DNA of 64,000 nt, from the NCBI GenBank assembly GCA_965153355.1, contig OZ231126.1:54498001-54562000 (forward strand). The letters run 5' to 3'. The notes beneath the pieces are model-generated. The model did no database searches. It had not been told where the DNA came from and saw only the letters and a list, made by a program, of their open reading frames with translations. Below, one piece after another: positions 48,708-59,595 of the stretch. Made by a program: the position numbers and the translations under genes. This DNA is from Flaccisagitta enflata (lineage: Eukaryota; Chaetognatha; Sagittoidea; Aphragmophora). Numbering within the stretch: the stretch's first letter is position 1; every line of letters starts with the position of its first letter.

Positions 48708-51700
48708 ATGGCAAAATCATTGAGATCCAATGAGCATCAGATCATTGGATTCTCTGCCCCTCTCCCCAAAAATGTCCTCCCTACAAAACTGGATGTGGTC
48801 AAGTACATGCAACTATGCAAAGACGACCTTGAACTTAAGACCGGTCGGAAGAAACACCCAGTAACCTCATTTGCTAAACCAGTCATCGAAGAACTTTTAG
48901 CTCTTTGGCAAAAAGCTTCAATCCCCACCATCACTGAGAAGGGAGTTGAAAAACCGCTCATCAAACTCTGGCAAAACTCCTATCTTGGCATGAGAAATGA
49001 CTATGCAAAAAACGAAGTTCAAGAGGCTAACAGAAGCTTTTTGACATTTGTGCCTGCAAGTGCAAGCAGATCCCTTGCACTCAAGCAAAATGCGTTTCTG
49101 AGAACTGTGATGGCATCCATTTGGATTGCAATTGTGAGTCCCAAAAAAAGATTCCAAGGCGGGAGATCGAATTTCTTTTTGACCAAAAAGGCCCAAGGAA
49201 GATGATCATATCTGGTTTAGACCAAAAAGTCACACAGAGTCTACAAAGGTCCCAAAAAAAGGCAGATGCTTTTGAGGCCCAGCAGGAAAGGGAGAGAAAG
49301 CGGATAGAAGAGGAAGCAGCAAACAATGCAATTGCCAATCAGGAGTTTTTTGCAGAGGAAGCTGAGGTGGATCCTGGTGAAAAGGAAGACCCAGATTTTG
49401 TTCAAGATGCTTCAACCTTGGCACAAGGGCCAAAGACACGGAACACTCACCCACTACCAAAAACTGGTGCAGCCTGTGACAGATGGGGTATTTCAAGCAA
49501 AGCAGCTGCAGATATTGTGAACTCCTTTGCAATTGACATGGGCCTCTTGACAGAAGAGGACAAAGCCACTGTTGTAGTGGACAAGGCAAAGATAGATCGT
49601 TGGAGAAAAAAAGGGCGAACTCAAGCCAAAGCCGAGCAAAAAAAGACAATCGTAACCTCAAAAACCTCTGGGATTTACTTTGATGGTAAAAAGGATCTCA
49701 CATTGACTAAAGTGTTGAAAGATGGAAAGCCATACCAAAAGAAAGTCATTGAGGATCATTATGTCATGATAGGAGAACCAGACAACATCTACTTGGGTCA
49801 TGAGGTTCCCTACTCTGGTCATGGAATCAGCCTTGGCCTGAGAATCTTCCGGTCACTGAAGGAAAAAAATTTGGCGGCAAGGATGAGAGTAGCTGGTGCT
49901 GATGGTCGCAATGTTAATGTTGGCAACAATGAAGGGGCATTGGTTTACCTCGAAAAGCTTTTAGGAACGCCGCTTCATTGGTTCATTTGCATGCTGCATG
50001 GGTGTGAATTACCATTCAGGGAAATTGTTCGGGCGAAAGATGGTGGTACTACCGGGCCACATTCCAGGGAAGGTCCCATTGGAAGCACCTTGGATGACGA
50101 ACTCACAGAGTTGGATGTGGTCAACTACCAAAGCATTCCTAACCCTGATTTCCCTACGGCTGGGTTGGCATGCTAATTTTAGCCACTTGAAAAAAGCCGG
50201 ATTAAACCGGCTGGATTAAATTGGCTTTTTTCAAACGATTTTTGAAAAAAGCCGGCCAAAATGGGCTTTTTACAAATTTTTTATGTAAAATCACCGAAAA
50301 TCCAAAATTTCCTAAAAACCCAGCTTTTTTTTTTCAACGAATTCTTTTTGGCCTGACATCAGAACAGCTGTGTTGCCATTTGTTTTCCTCTCAAAATCGT
50401 ACGCCTCTTTTTTTTTGTTTTCCTCTCAAAATCATACACCTCTTTTTTCTCTCATTAACTATCCGTGTCGCCAGTGGCAGGGGAAAATTCCAACTTTTTT
50501 TTTTAAAAATGCGCCTTATTGATATATCATTGAATTTATCATATTTTATTAATTTAATCATGAATTGAATCACGAATCACAATCTCTGATCATTACTCTG
50601 ATCATTTCCCTGATCACATCCCTGATCACATCCCTGATCATTTCTCTCACCCTTCATCATAGGATGAAACGGTGACTTAGGATTGATCAGGTGAGAAACA
50701 TCATAAGGTGACTGCAGTTCCAACTGTTATTAATTCCATTGCTAACAAGGTCAAGTATAGCTTTTTTTCTCATCTAGCACTGTATATCAACATTATTTTA
50801 TCATATTATACTGATTGCTACTACTTCCATGGCGCATTTTTGAAAAAATCCGGCGTTTGAAAAAACACAGGATTTTAGCTGGTTTAATCCATTTTAGCCG
50901 GCTAAAATTGGCTTTTTTCAAAAAAGTGGCTTTTTTGCCAACCCAGCCCTACGGTTGCCGAAGATGACTCATACGATATGAGCAAAGATCAAGACTACAC
51001 GTTGAGGATGAGTCATGCAATCATGTCAGGTATAATGCCACCTGGTCTCCCAAATGAGGATCCTGGTTTATTATCTCCAGCAAGATGGGGAACTATGGCC
51101 AACAGGTTCATGCGGAAATACGTTTCCACTCTTCGTCCCTCTCGACCCTTTCGCCAGATCATCTTTTCTATCATACATTTCTGGGCTCCATCTTGGTTCC
51201 AAATCAAGACTCACCCAAGGGCCATTGATGGGCCCAGGAATCTTCTGAAAATGGTTCAATACCTGCGAAAACTTGAGCCAGATCTCCAAAAGATTGTTCA
51301 AAAGGTAATGCAACGCAATGCTTACTTTGCACACCCAGAGGCAATCTTGCTCTCAATGCTCGCAGATGAGGATGGTGAGGTAAGAGCACAAGCTGTTAAC
51401 ACTATCCTCACCATTCGCATGAAGTCCAACCAAGGAGGCCCAGTTGAAATTCAAGGTGATGATGGCCGAGGAATGGATGAAGAAGATGAGGAGCTTCCTG
51501 AAGAGTAGGAGGATGATGCATTTCGATGGGAGCCATCAGAATACAAGTCTGTCACCTCTTCAACTGTTCGGAAATTTTTCATTCTAACTTTGAATTTTGC
51601 GGCCGAGACATATCCAGAACTCATCGACTGGGAAGTGGCTAAGTTGACGGAACCCCCTCTGACCTTGGATCTCAATGAAGCTGAGTTATTAGCTATCAAG

Positions 51701-51916
51701 GAGACCCCTTTCAAAGTGCCCAACTATCCTTGCCACACTCAGGCTGTTGAAAGGGGCGTCAAGCTGGTTTCTGAGGCTTCTGCTGCGGTGATTGGCCAAG
51801 AGGCACGAGAGGGTTTCATTTGCCAAAGAATCAAGGAGAGGAAAATTTTGAACAAGTTCGAATCAAAGAGGGATTACTTCCCTAAGGTGGAAGCTGCCAC
51901 TTCCTCAACGGACTGA
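48708..51916 (+). pseudogene. Transposase-like gene, about 800 codons, disrupted three times
   Basis: The start at 48708 (ACCATGG) opens a Lys-rich domain with LPTKLDVVKYM and IPTITEKGV. A one-base frameshift at the T-run 49038-49042 separates it from a Cys-rich segment (49044-49135; CACKCK, CNCES) followed by IEFLFDQKGPRKM. Then come a helical acidic region, a putative RNase-H-like core (YFDGKKDLTL; GADGRNVNVG; LHGCELPF), and after a MITE insertion (50160-50946) RWGTMANRFMRKYV, APSWFQIKTHP, QRNAYFAHPEAILLSML. An in-frame TAG at 51506-51508 precedes the C-terminal part (YPCHTQAVERGVKLVSEAS), which ends at 51916. The order of blocks matches, from memory, an uncharacterised protein family common in arthropod and cnidarian genomes. 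The aspartates in FDG and ADG could be DDE-type catalytic residues. Confidence 0.7.
50160..50946. mobile_element. hAT-type MITE, 787 bp, inside the transposase-like gene
   Basis: It starts CTGGGTTGGCA and ends TGCCAACCCAG. A perfect 8-bp duplication, CCCTACGG, is at 50152-50159 and 50947-50954. Subterminal GCCGGATTAAACCGGC-type repeats near both ends form further inverted motifs. Ignoring the MITE and one duplication, the host reading frame continues in phase. Interior repeats (TGATCATTTCCCTGATCAC at 50590-50645) do not code. Confidence 0.9.
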
Positions 51917-52170
51917 TTTTTCTCACGCTGACAAGTTTAGTCCATGTGAACTTGCGAACATTGTGCCAAATTGCCCTTTTGTAACTGAGGTCTTGGTGAT
52001 CTTGCACAGGTCCCACTCAGTCACTACAACTCTCTAATTGATACTTCTTGTTCATTACAGTCTTCTTAGTGACTTCTTCATCAAACTTGCATCCTTTCAA
52101 TGCAGATTGTTTTGCAAATTAGTTGATTATTCAATGCAACTTTCTGCCCAATTGCCATTTCATTCATTTC

Positions 52171-52638
52171 AGTAACTGAGGTCTTGGTGATCTTGCACAG
52201 GTCCCGCTCAGTTACTATATCTCTTTTATTGATACTTCTTTTTTACTGCAGTCTTCTTTTTGACTTCTCAAATTACAATTCTTTTCAATGAAAAATGTTT
52301 CAATTATTCAATACAATTCAGTTGTTCCTTAGTGGTTAAAAATCAGCCGCTTTGCCAAACATTTTGTCAGTTTGGCCCAATTTTGCCACATTTTTGTGGA
52401 AAATTGATTAAAAAAAAACAAACAAAAAAAAACAAACAAAAAACAAAAAAAAAACAAAACAAAAAACAAAACAAAAAACAAAAGAAAACAAAAAAAATGT
52501 TTAATGTTTTACAATTTGCCCAATTGTTCTTTGAAATTAATTTGTCTTCTGTTCCTCAGTGGTTAAAAATCAGCTGCTTCGCCAAACATTTTATCAGTTT
52601 GGCCCAATTCCGCCACATTTTTGTGGAAATTTGATTAA

Positions 52639-52669
<31 letters not shown>

Positions 52670-53325
52670 AAAAAAAAAAAAAACCAAAAAAAAACAAATA
52701 AAAAAACTTTAGTAAAACACCTATGCCAGGTTGCAAGTCCTGGAGGCAGAAGATTGAGCACTGAAGTAATAATAGTTTGGTATAAACTGTTGAATTTAAT
52801 GGACATTGTAGTACTCTACTGTGGAGATATGAACATGAAAAGACACATAGTATTCATTTTATCAAAGGTATCATGTTAGAAAAGAATGATTGTATTAAGA
52901 TTCTGAGGACTTACTTCATTTGATAATCTAAAGTAAAACATGCGAGAATCTGGTAATTTGACAATTTTGATGATTTTCACCTATCTTTGGTAGTAACTGG
53001 ACCTACTTTTTAGCTCTCTACATAGGAGAATATGATAAACTGAACTATTCTATGATAAAATAAGAGTAAGAGGAGGTATGTTATGAATGATTCCAATATC
53101 AATACTACCATTAAACTCAATTTACAAACAATAGTAAAACATGTAATTTTGGCGATTTTCGCGATTTTCGCGGGTTTAACACCTCAACTTTGACGCATTT
53201 TGGAGGATTATTCCTCAATACCTATGGGCTCAAAACTTTTTTCCCTCTTTTATACATTTAATAAACCCTCAGAATCCGGAGTTCTGTAATGATTTTCCAA
53301 AAACATCACTCTATGACCCCCTCTA
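52171..53325 (-). repeat. Right terminal inverted repeat of the 7.8-kb transposon
   Basis: About 1.15 kb, inverse of 45533-46620, with expanded AAAC/A-rich runs at 52408-52497 and 52637-52706. A third partial copy of the GAGGTCTTGGTGATCTTGCA segment lies just inside at 51989-52008, so the subterminal region has been duplicated. Confidence 0.85.
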
Positions 53326-53333
53326 GTGCACGT

Positions 53334-54195
53334 CATCGACCGCGACGAGAAGAGACAGCTCAGAGTAGCCTACAACTCTCTATTTCGAAAACTTTTTGGA
53401 TACATATGGTACACAGACCACCAAATCCCACCCTGATGGGAAATAAGCCCCTAACGACACTTTATCCCGCTCAAGCCACCTACACAGACCACCAAATCCC
53501 ACCCTGATGGGAAATAAGCCCCTAACGACACTTTATCCCGCTCAAGCTACCTACACAGACCACCAAATCCCACCCTGATGGGAAATAAGCCCCTAACAAC
53601 ACTTTATCCCGCTCAAGCCACCTACACAGACCACCAAATCCCACCCTGATGGGAAATAAGCCCCTAACGACACTTTATCCCGCTCAAGCCACCTACACAG
53701 ACCACCAAATCCCACCCTGATGGGAAATAAGCCCCTAACGACACTTTATCCCGCTCAAACCACCTACACAGACCACCAAATCCCACCCTGATGGGAAATA
53801 AGCCCCTAACGACACTTTATCCCGCTCAAGCCACCTACACAGACCACCAAATCCCACCCTGATGGGAAATAAGCCCCTAACGACACTTTATCCCGCTCAA
53901 GCCACCTACATGGTACAAATCCGTCTCAAACCTTCAAGGATTTCTGGGACGCCCAACATGGGAGCAACTAGTGGAAAAAAGAGTTGCCAATTTTGAGAAA
54001 CGAGTTCGAGATTCTGAGGCAAATGGCCTCGCCCGTGCTTTGCTACTTTGATTTGACCTCTCTAGTGCCTTTTAATTGATTGATCCTAATTCTTCGCTCT
54101 GTTTTATATTTTTTTTTATTTCTGCATTTTACTGCCGACCTATGTACTTATCCGCGCTACACTCGTTGTGTGAATAAATCGAATATATTAATGAA
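53334..54195 (+). pseudogene. Dead LINE, 3' portion and 3' UTR
   Basis: After the transposon the frame reads DRDEKRQLRVAYNSLFRKLFG up to a tandem array (53417-53910). It then continues as FLGRPTWEQLVEKR and ends in TGA at about 54049. AATAAA near 54173 precedes the probable element end at about 54195. No long poly-A remains. Confidence 0.75.
53417..53910 (+). repeat. 71-bp tandem array, seven near-identical copies
   Basis: Copies start at 53417, 53488, 53559, 53630, 53701, 53772 and 53843. Each runs ACCACCAAATCCCACCCTGA, TGGGAAATAAGCCCC, TAACGACACTTTATCCCGC, TCAAGCCACCTACACAG. They differ at only a few bases. ATGGTAC lies just before (about 53407-53413) and just after (53910-53916), so the array appears to have entered the LINE as one insertion. 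Confidence 0.9.
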
Positions 54196-54497
54196 GATCT
54201 AGACAGAAGAGAGAGCGCTGTTCGTCCCTGTAAGCCTTACCAACGCAAAGGAAACAGCTGATGACGCCGGCTCAAGCTAGAGGGGTAAACCCGTAGAACC
54301 GGCTTTGTTTACACTATCTGTTTTATATCAAAACATAGGTTGATTTGTTCAATTTTAGGCTCAAAATGATCAGAAAATGAAAAATAATTTTTTGACAGTG
54401 AAATCAAGGACGCTGAGACGATTTGAATGATGTAAAATGGTCACAAAAAAGTATTGTTTTGATTTATGCTTAGATGTATAGAAAACATGTAACCATC
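54196..54497 (+). promoter_or_regulatory. Probable 5' UTR of the G-rich LINE
   Basis: This lies between the end of the older LINE and the second LINE's ATG. It would contain the internal promoter if the element is complete. The 5' boundary and any target duplication are not visible to me. Confidence 0.35.
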
Positions 54498-57400
54498 ATG
54501 GCTGGTAATTTGGAGGAGAGAGTGGGAGGAGTGTCGAGGAGATGCCCGCGCTGTGTTATATGTGGGGTGGTGGTAAGAGTAAGGGGGGTTGGTACGGAGG
54601 GGGTTTGGTGTGCGGGGTGTACAGGGGGGGCGCTGCCGTTTGTGGGACTGGTGGGGGAGGGGGAGTACAGGGGGGCGCTTAGGGAGTATAGGGAAGGGTT
54701 GGGGTCTAGGGCGGGGGACTTTCAGGGGTTGAGGTTTGACCCGTTTGAGGATGAGGTCAGGGGGGCACTGGGTGGGCTGGACGCGACCCTTAGGGGCTGC
54801 GGATATGTGGGGGGTGACGGGGTTGGGGCCCGCCTGAGGGGGATGGCAAAGGTGGGTGGCTGTGCGCTGTCGCTCCTTTTTCATAACATACGCAGCGCTA
54901 GGGGCCCAGGGTTGGAGTTGTTTGAGTCTGAGTTGAGGAGGTGGGGTGTGGAGTGGGATGTGGTTGGGCTGGCGGAGACGTGGCTGGATGAGGAGAGCGA
55001 GAAGGGGGTGTCGGTGGCTGGTTACGGGGCTGTTTGCGCCTCAAGGAAGAGGAAGGCAGGGGGTGGGGTGGCGCTGCTTTTACGGGACGGACTTGTGTAC
55101 AGGGAGAGGCCCGACTTGGGGACGTTTACTGAGGGGGTCTTTGAGTCGGTCTTTGTTGAGATAATAAGAGGGGGGGGACGTAGGAATGACATAGTTGGGG
55201 TAGTTTACAGGCCACCAGGTGGGGACGTGGGTGAGTTTAACAACGAGATGGCTCGGGTGCTGGCACTGATGCGGGGGACGGATGGTTACATTATGGGGGA
55301 CTTCAATGTTGACCTTTTGAGAGATGGCACCCATGGGCCAACGTCAGACCACCTGGAGGGGTTCATGTCAAGGGGGTTCTACCCTCTGATATCCCTCCCG
55401 ACGAGGCTGACGGACACTACTGCGACTTTGATTGACAACATATGGACCAACAATGTGTTGGGGGGATTGAGTAGTGGGCTCGTGACTGTCCGTGTTTCTG
55501 ACCATTTGCCGGTTTTTGCGTTCGTTGGAGGGGCCAGGGATGGGGGTCGGGGTGGGACTGCTAGGGGGGGGGGGATGAGGAGGCGGGTCAATGAGGGCAG
55601 GATTGCCAGGTTTGCGGAGAGGCTGGAGGGTTGGAGTTTTGACGAGGTGAGGTCCCAGGGGGTTGAGGCCAACGTGGGTAGGTTTAGGAACGAGTTCCGG
55701 GACATGTATGACGAGATGTTCCCGTGGGTTGAGGGCAAGAAGGGTAAGAAGGACAGGGAGAAGCCGTGGTTGGATGACGGCGATTTTAAGGGGTTGGTAA
55801 GTGAGAAGGGTGAGCTGTTCTCCAAGAAGGTCAGGGGGGGACTGACTGAGGTTGAGAGGGCAAGACTGGTCGAGGTAACTAGGGAGGTCAACAGGGCGAG
55901 AAAAAGATTGAAGAGGGCCTACTTCGACCAGAGGATGGGTGAGATTAGGGGTGACTTGAGGGCGACCTGGGAGGTCCTGGGGGAGGTGATCAGAGGACGC
56001 AGGGGCCGGGGCTCGGGTGTGTGTGGCTACTTTGAGAAGGACGGTCGGGGACTTACTGACGGCCAACAGATAGTGGACGGGTTTTGTGACTTTTATTGTC
56101 AGGTGGGGCCGAAGCTGGCGGCTAGGCTAGGCAGAGAGAGGGATGGGGCCTTCTTGGAGTACATGGGAGATAGGGTGGGTGGGTCGCTCAATTTTGAGCC
56201 AACCACCCCGGCGGAGGTGGCCGAGCTTTGCAGAGCCCTGGAGCCGGGGAAGGGGATGGGATGGGATGGGGTTTCGCCACGGGTGATCAAGGGTGTGGCA
56301 GGAGAGCTTGCGGGCTCACTTTCCCGCCTGTTCAACTGCTGCATGCGGGAGGGGCATTACCCTGCCTGCTTTAAGGTAGCGAGGGTTGTCCCCGTTTTTA
56401 AGGGTGAGGACCCGACCCAGTTCTCCAACTATCGCCCAGTGTCTGTTCTCCCAGTACTCTCTCAACTTTTTGAGAGGGTCTTACAGGCTAGGCTGGTCAG
56501 ATTTCTTGACCGCCATCGGGTGATAGTCCCGGGCCAATATGGGTTTAGGGCGGGGCACTCCACCACCATGGCTGTCCTGGACATGGTTGAGAGGGTGAGG
56601 GGGGCATGGGCAGGAGGGAAGGCTGCTCTTGGGGTCTTTGTGGACCTTAAGAAGGCTTTCGACACGGTGGATCACCAGCTCCTGCTTGCTAAGCTGGAGC
56701 ACTATGGTGTGAGGGGGAGTGCCCTGGGTCTGCTGCGGGACTACCTTGGGGGTCGGTTCCAGTATGTTCAGTATGGGGGGTTTGAGTCAGGGAGGGGGAT
56801 GGTTGAGTGTGGTGTCCCGCAGGGATCGGTCTTGGGCCCCCTTTTCTTCCTGGTCTACGTCAATGACATGGTCAGGGCATGTGGGGGCCTTGACCTGGTC
56901 CTCTTCGCAGACGACACCAATATATTCGCGCAGGGGGAGGACCCCGCTGAGCTCTTTGGGAGGGTGAACAGGGGGCTTGGGGAGCTCAGCCGGTGGTTTA
57001 GGTGTAATAGACTGACTCTGAATCTGAAGAAGACAGAGTACGTCTATTTTGGCCGACCAGGGGGGTGGGAGATACCACCGGGGGGGCTTGAGATAGGTGG
57101 GGAGCAGATCAGGAGGGTGGACGGGGCTAGGTTCTTGGGGGTGTGGGTGGATGCGGGGTTGCGGTGGGCGGGGCACATTGAGAGGGTCAGGGCTAAGGTG
57201 GGGCAGCTCGGTGGGGGCCCGGGGGCGGGCGGCCGGGGCCTGGGGGGGGGGCTCTCTCCTCTCGCTTTACAATGGCCTGGTGCTGCCTCACTTGCAGTAC
57301 TGCCTCATGGCCTGGGGGACTTCAGGGAGGGTAGGAATGCGACCCTTGGGGGGGCGCTGCTGCGATACCAGAAGAGGCTGGCCGGTCTGATAGCAGGCAG

Positions 57401-57793
57401 GTCAGGGATGTTTCATGCTGACCCGCTCCTGGCTCAGCATGGCATGCTAAAAGTGGAGGACCTCTACAGGCAACAGCTTCGGGTCCATGCCTGGCGCTTC
57501 TGGAATGGCCGACTTCCAGAGAACCAGGCAGCTATGCTGGGCAGGACTGAGGAGGTCCATGGGTATGGGACTAGGTCAGCTAGGACGGGGCTCTACTGTC
57601 CACCAGGGACCACAGGTCGGTGGGGTATCGGGTGCCCAAGGAGTGGGCCTCATTGTCGGAGGCCCAGAGGGGGGCGGTTTCGCTGGGGGCCTTTAAGAGG
57701 GGGTCGAGGGCTGGGTTCTTGGCTGGGTATGGGGCGTTTGAGTGTCAGGTGGCGGGGTGCCGGGTGTGCGTTCCGTTTGTGGGGGGAAATTGA
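54498..57793 (+). pseudogene. Near-full-length LINE ORF2 (APE endonuclease + RT), 3' end frameshifted
   Basis: The best start is the ATG at 54498 (CATCATGG); an upstream ATG is at 54474. Residue numbers count from 54474. A Cys cluster (CPRCVIC...WCAGC, about 23-50) resembles a zinc finger. Endonuclease motifs are HNIRS (about 136), AETWLDE, GDFNVD (about 275) and SDHLPV (about 340). RT motifs are YRPVSVLPVLSQLFE, QYGFRAGHST, DLKKAFDTVDH, GVPQGSVLGP and FADDT (about 810), an intact catalytic site. Three frameshifts in G-rich sequence (about 57210-57253, 57318 and 57590) disturb the C-terminus, which otherwise would end near 57793. FADD and the domain order fit the CR1/L2 group. It is possibly inactive only through these indels, which could also be assembly errors. 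Confidence 0.88.
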
Positions 57794-58050
57794 TAGCGCG
57801 GGCAGCCGGTGATGGAGTGTGTGGGCGTTGCGTTTGTCTTAATTTGTCTGGGAATTATGATTATTGGTAGCTTCCTTGTTTTTATTACTTCTGGCGTATT
57901 CAACATATACAAATATGGCTGTGACCTCGTTACTGATATCTGAATTATTATCGCTGTATTATTGAATGCTGATTGTCATTGATTATCATTGAACTGTTAC
58001 ACATTGCGTAGAGATCAACACTCGATCTGTCGCCTAATATGTGAAATTTA
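57794..58050 (+). other. Probable LINE 3' UTR
   Basis: AT-rich tail after the LINE coding region, with short GATTGTCATTGATTATCATTG repeats near 57966-57990 that may mark the 3' terminus. The boundary is uncertain. Confidence 0.35.
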
Positions 58051-59160
58051 CTCTTTCCTTTGCAGAAAGGAGACACAGTGTAGGTGAGTGCTATTTTAGA
58101 ATTTCTATCAAATCAAATCATTTTATATTATGTTAAACTAAGTTAACATATGTATTTTATACATGATTTGGACTCATTTGACACTGGGGAATGATTGTAT
58201 GTAGTTTTTTTCTCCAAAAATCTAATGCAATATTTGCAGAAATAATTAGAGAGTTTTTAACTTGTCAGCATGGACAGATTTTTACATGGACTCGAAAAGT
58301 TCAGGGTCAGGCTTATAAAACACCCCATGGGGGTTCTAAATCTGTTTTTGGATAAGCTTAAATGTCACGCGGCGCCACGCGACTTTGCTTTAAGCTGGGA
58401 CTATCAGTAGCATAGATATCAAATCATGGGAAAAACAGAATGAAATTCTTTTTTCCACTCCGCATCTCCGGCCCACCAGTGTAGAAGGAGAAGCACTGAT
58501 AGATAACGGGCCTTTGGCACCCCCAGGGGCCCTAGGGGCCCTCCTATAGGGCTCTCAAGGGTTCTAAATGTATTAAAAATTTGATGAAATGAGCAAATTT
58601 TTTTTTTTTTGAGTTCTATACTTATCCATCAGACTTCAGCATCTAGTGTAGGGAAGGGATACAGATGGGTAACTGGGGATTGGGACCTACAGGGGCCCCC
58701 TACAAGGAGCCTAGGGGCTTTAGAAAATAGTCCAATGATAGTAAAAACTGAGCAATGTTATTTTTTCTGTTATTTAATACCTGAGTGTTACACTGATTCC
58801 TGAGTTATGGCCACTTAGAAAGTTAGATTAGAAAGAAGCACAAATAGATTGCGGACAATTGGGACCCCTAGGAGCCCCTTAAAGGCTTCCAAGGGCTCAT
58901 TTTGGCTCTTTCGGTTTTTTGGTCCCCTAGGGTTACATAGAATAATTGGTCATGAACAGCTAGGGTCAAGAAAAATGAATCGGACTATGGGGGTCTTGGG
59001 GGATTCAGACCTCAAGGGACCCCTTGAAGAACCCCCATAGCTTGAGAAATGGGTGATATTCAATTTGTTCCAGGTACCCGAGTGTCATCAGCCGTTGCAA
59101 TCCAGTGTGGAGTATTACGTACAGGTGAGCTACGAGAAATTCGGATCTCTGGATCCCTAA
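58051..59160 (+). repeat. Degenerate repeats of about 180 bp with splice-site-like cassettes
   Basis: Four or five diverged units contain a CAG..GTGTAG-like core and CCCCTAGGGGCCC-rich blocks (58515, 58695, 58868, 59010). Two units have good-looking splice sites: TTTGCAG / AAAGGAG...GTAG / GTGAGT at 58055-58092, and TTCCAG / 51 bases / GTGAGC at about 59067-59132. Neither is supported as a real exon. Confidence 0.4.
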
Positions 59161-59208
59161 GCAGGTGATAAGCCCCTTTGGAACCGCTGTCTAAAAATAA
59201 GCATTTTT

Positions 59209-59349
59209 AGTTGCGGACACGCAACTCTATAAGAGGCTTTGTCCGTCCGTCCGTTGGTTGGTCGGTCCGTGAACACGAGTCAAAAAGTGAGGAAACGCGC
59301 ATTTCCGCCCCTGCCCACCCGTCCGCAACTGGTGGTATCCGGCCTTGTT
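59209..59349 (+). mobile_element. Covarying-hairpin element, GTTGC class
   Basis: AGTTGCGGAC-ACGCAACT, CTCTATAAGAGGC, GTCC/GTTG core, GAACACGAGTCAAAAAGTG, CCCCTGCCCACCC, arm GTCCGCAACT, then GGTGG-TATCCGGCCTTGTT. It sits next to a remnant of a fold-back minisatellite end (59165-59200). Confidence 0.85.
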
Positions 59350-59469
59350 CTTTTTTGTTTTGTGGCACTCACTCAGGAGTCTGGAAAACAGGTTATGGGA
59401 GTTCCTTAGGATCCCCTAAAGTAACAATGCAATATTGGAGCAGACGGATATGCAGGAGCGTACAACCAC

Positions 59470-59548
59470 TCCACAGTGCACACACACGCTTACACTCATA
59501 CACACTCATACACTAACGCACACACACACACACACACAGACACACACT

Positions 59549-59595
<47 letters not shown>
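59470..59595 (+). repeat. (CA)n and (TA)n microsatellites
   Basis: CA repeats at 59472-59562 pass into a TATATA run at 59563-59586. A decayed hairpin-element core and stem follow to about 59735. Confidence 0.9.

Larger units (their letters stand above)
45533..53325. mobile_element. 7.8-kb DNA transposon with Tpt1-like and transposase-like genes
   Basis: The ends are TAGAGGGGGTCATAGAG and its inverse. GTGCACGT, 8 bp, is duplicated at 45525-45532 and 53326-53333. Removing the element with one copy of the duplication restores the LINE frame across the junction (Glu-Ile-Val-His-Val-Ile-Asp-Arg). TIRs are about 1.1 kb. Two genes point outward from a shared centre: a Tpt1-like gene (minus) and a transposase-like gene (plus). 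An 8-bp duplication is typical of hAT and some other superfamilies, but neither gene shows hAT signatures, so I leave the superfamily open. Confidence 0.9.

Noticed and set aside
45533-53325. Classification of the transposon as hAT from its 8-bp duplication
   Set aside because: The transposase-like gene has none of the hAT C-terminal motifs I know, and the TIR is far longer than typical. Left unassigned.
53417-53910. Possible CRISPR array
   Set aside because: The whole 71-bp unit repeats, with no unique spacers, in an animal genome inside a LINE.
54441-56066. Pro-rich minus-strand frames opposite the G-rich LINE
   Set aside because: They are the complement of G-run codons; the plus strand has full endonuclease and RT motifs.
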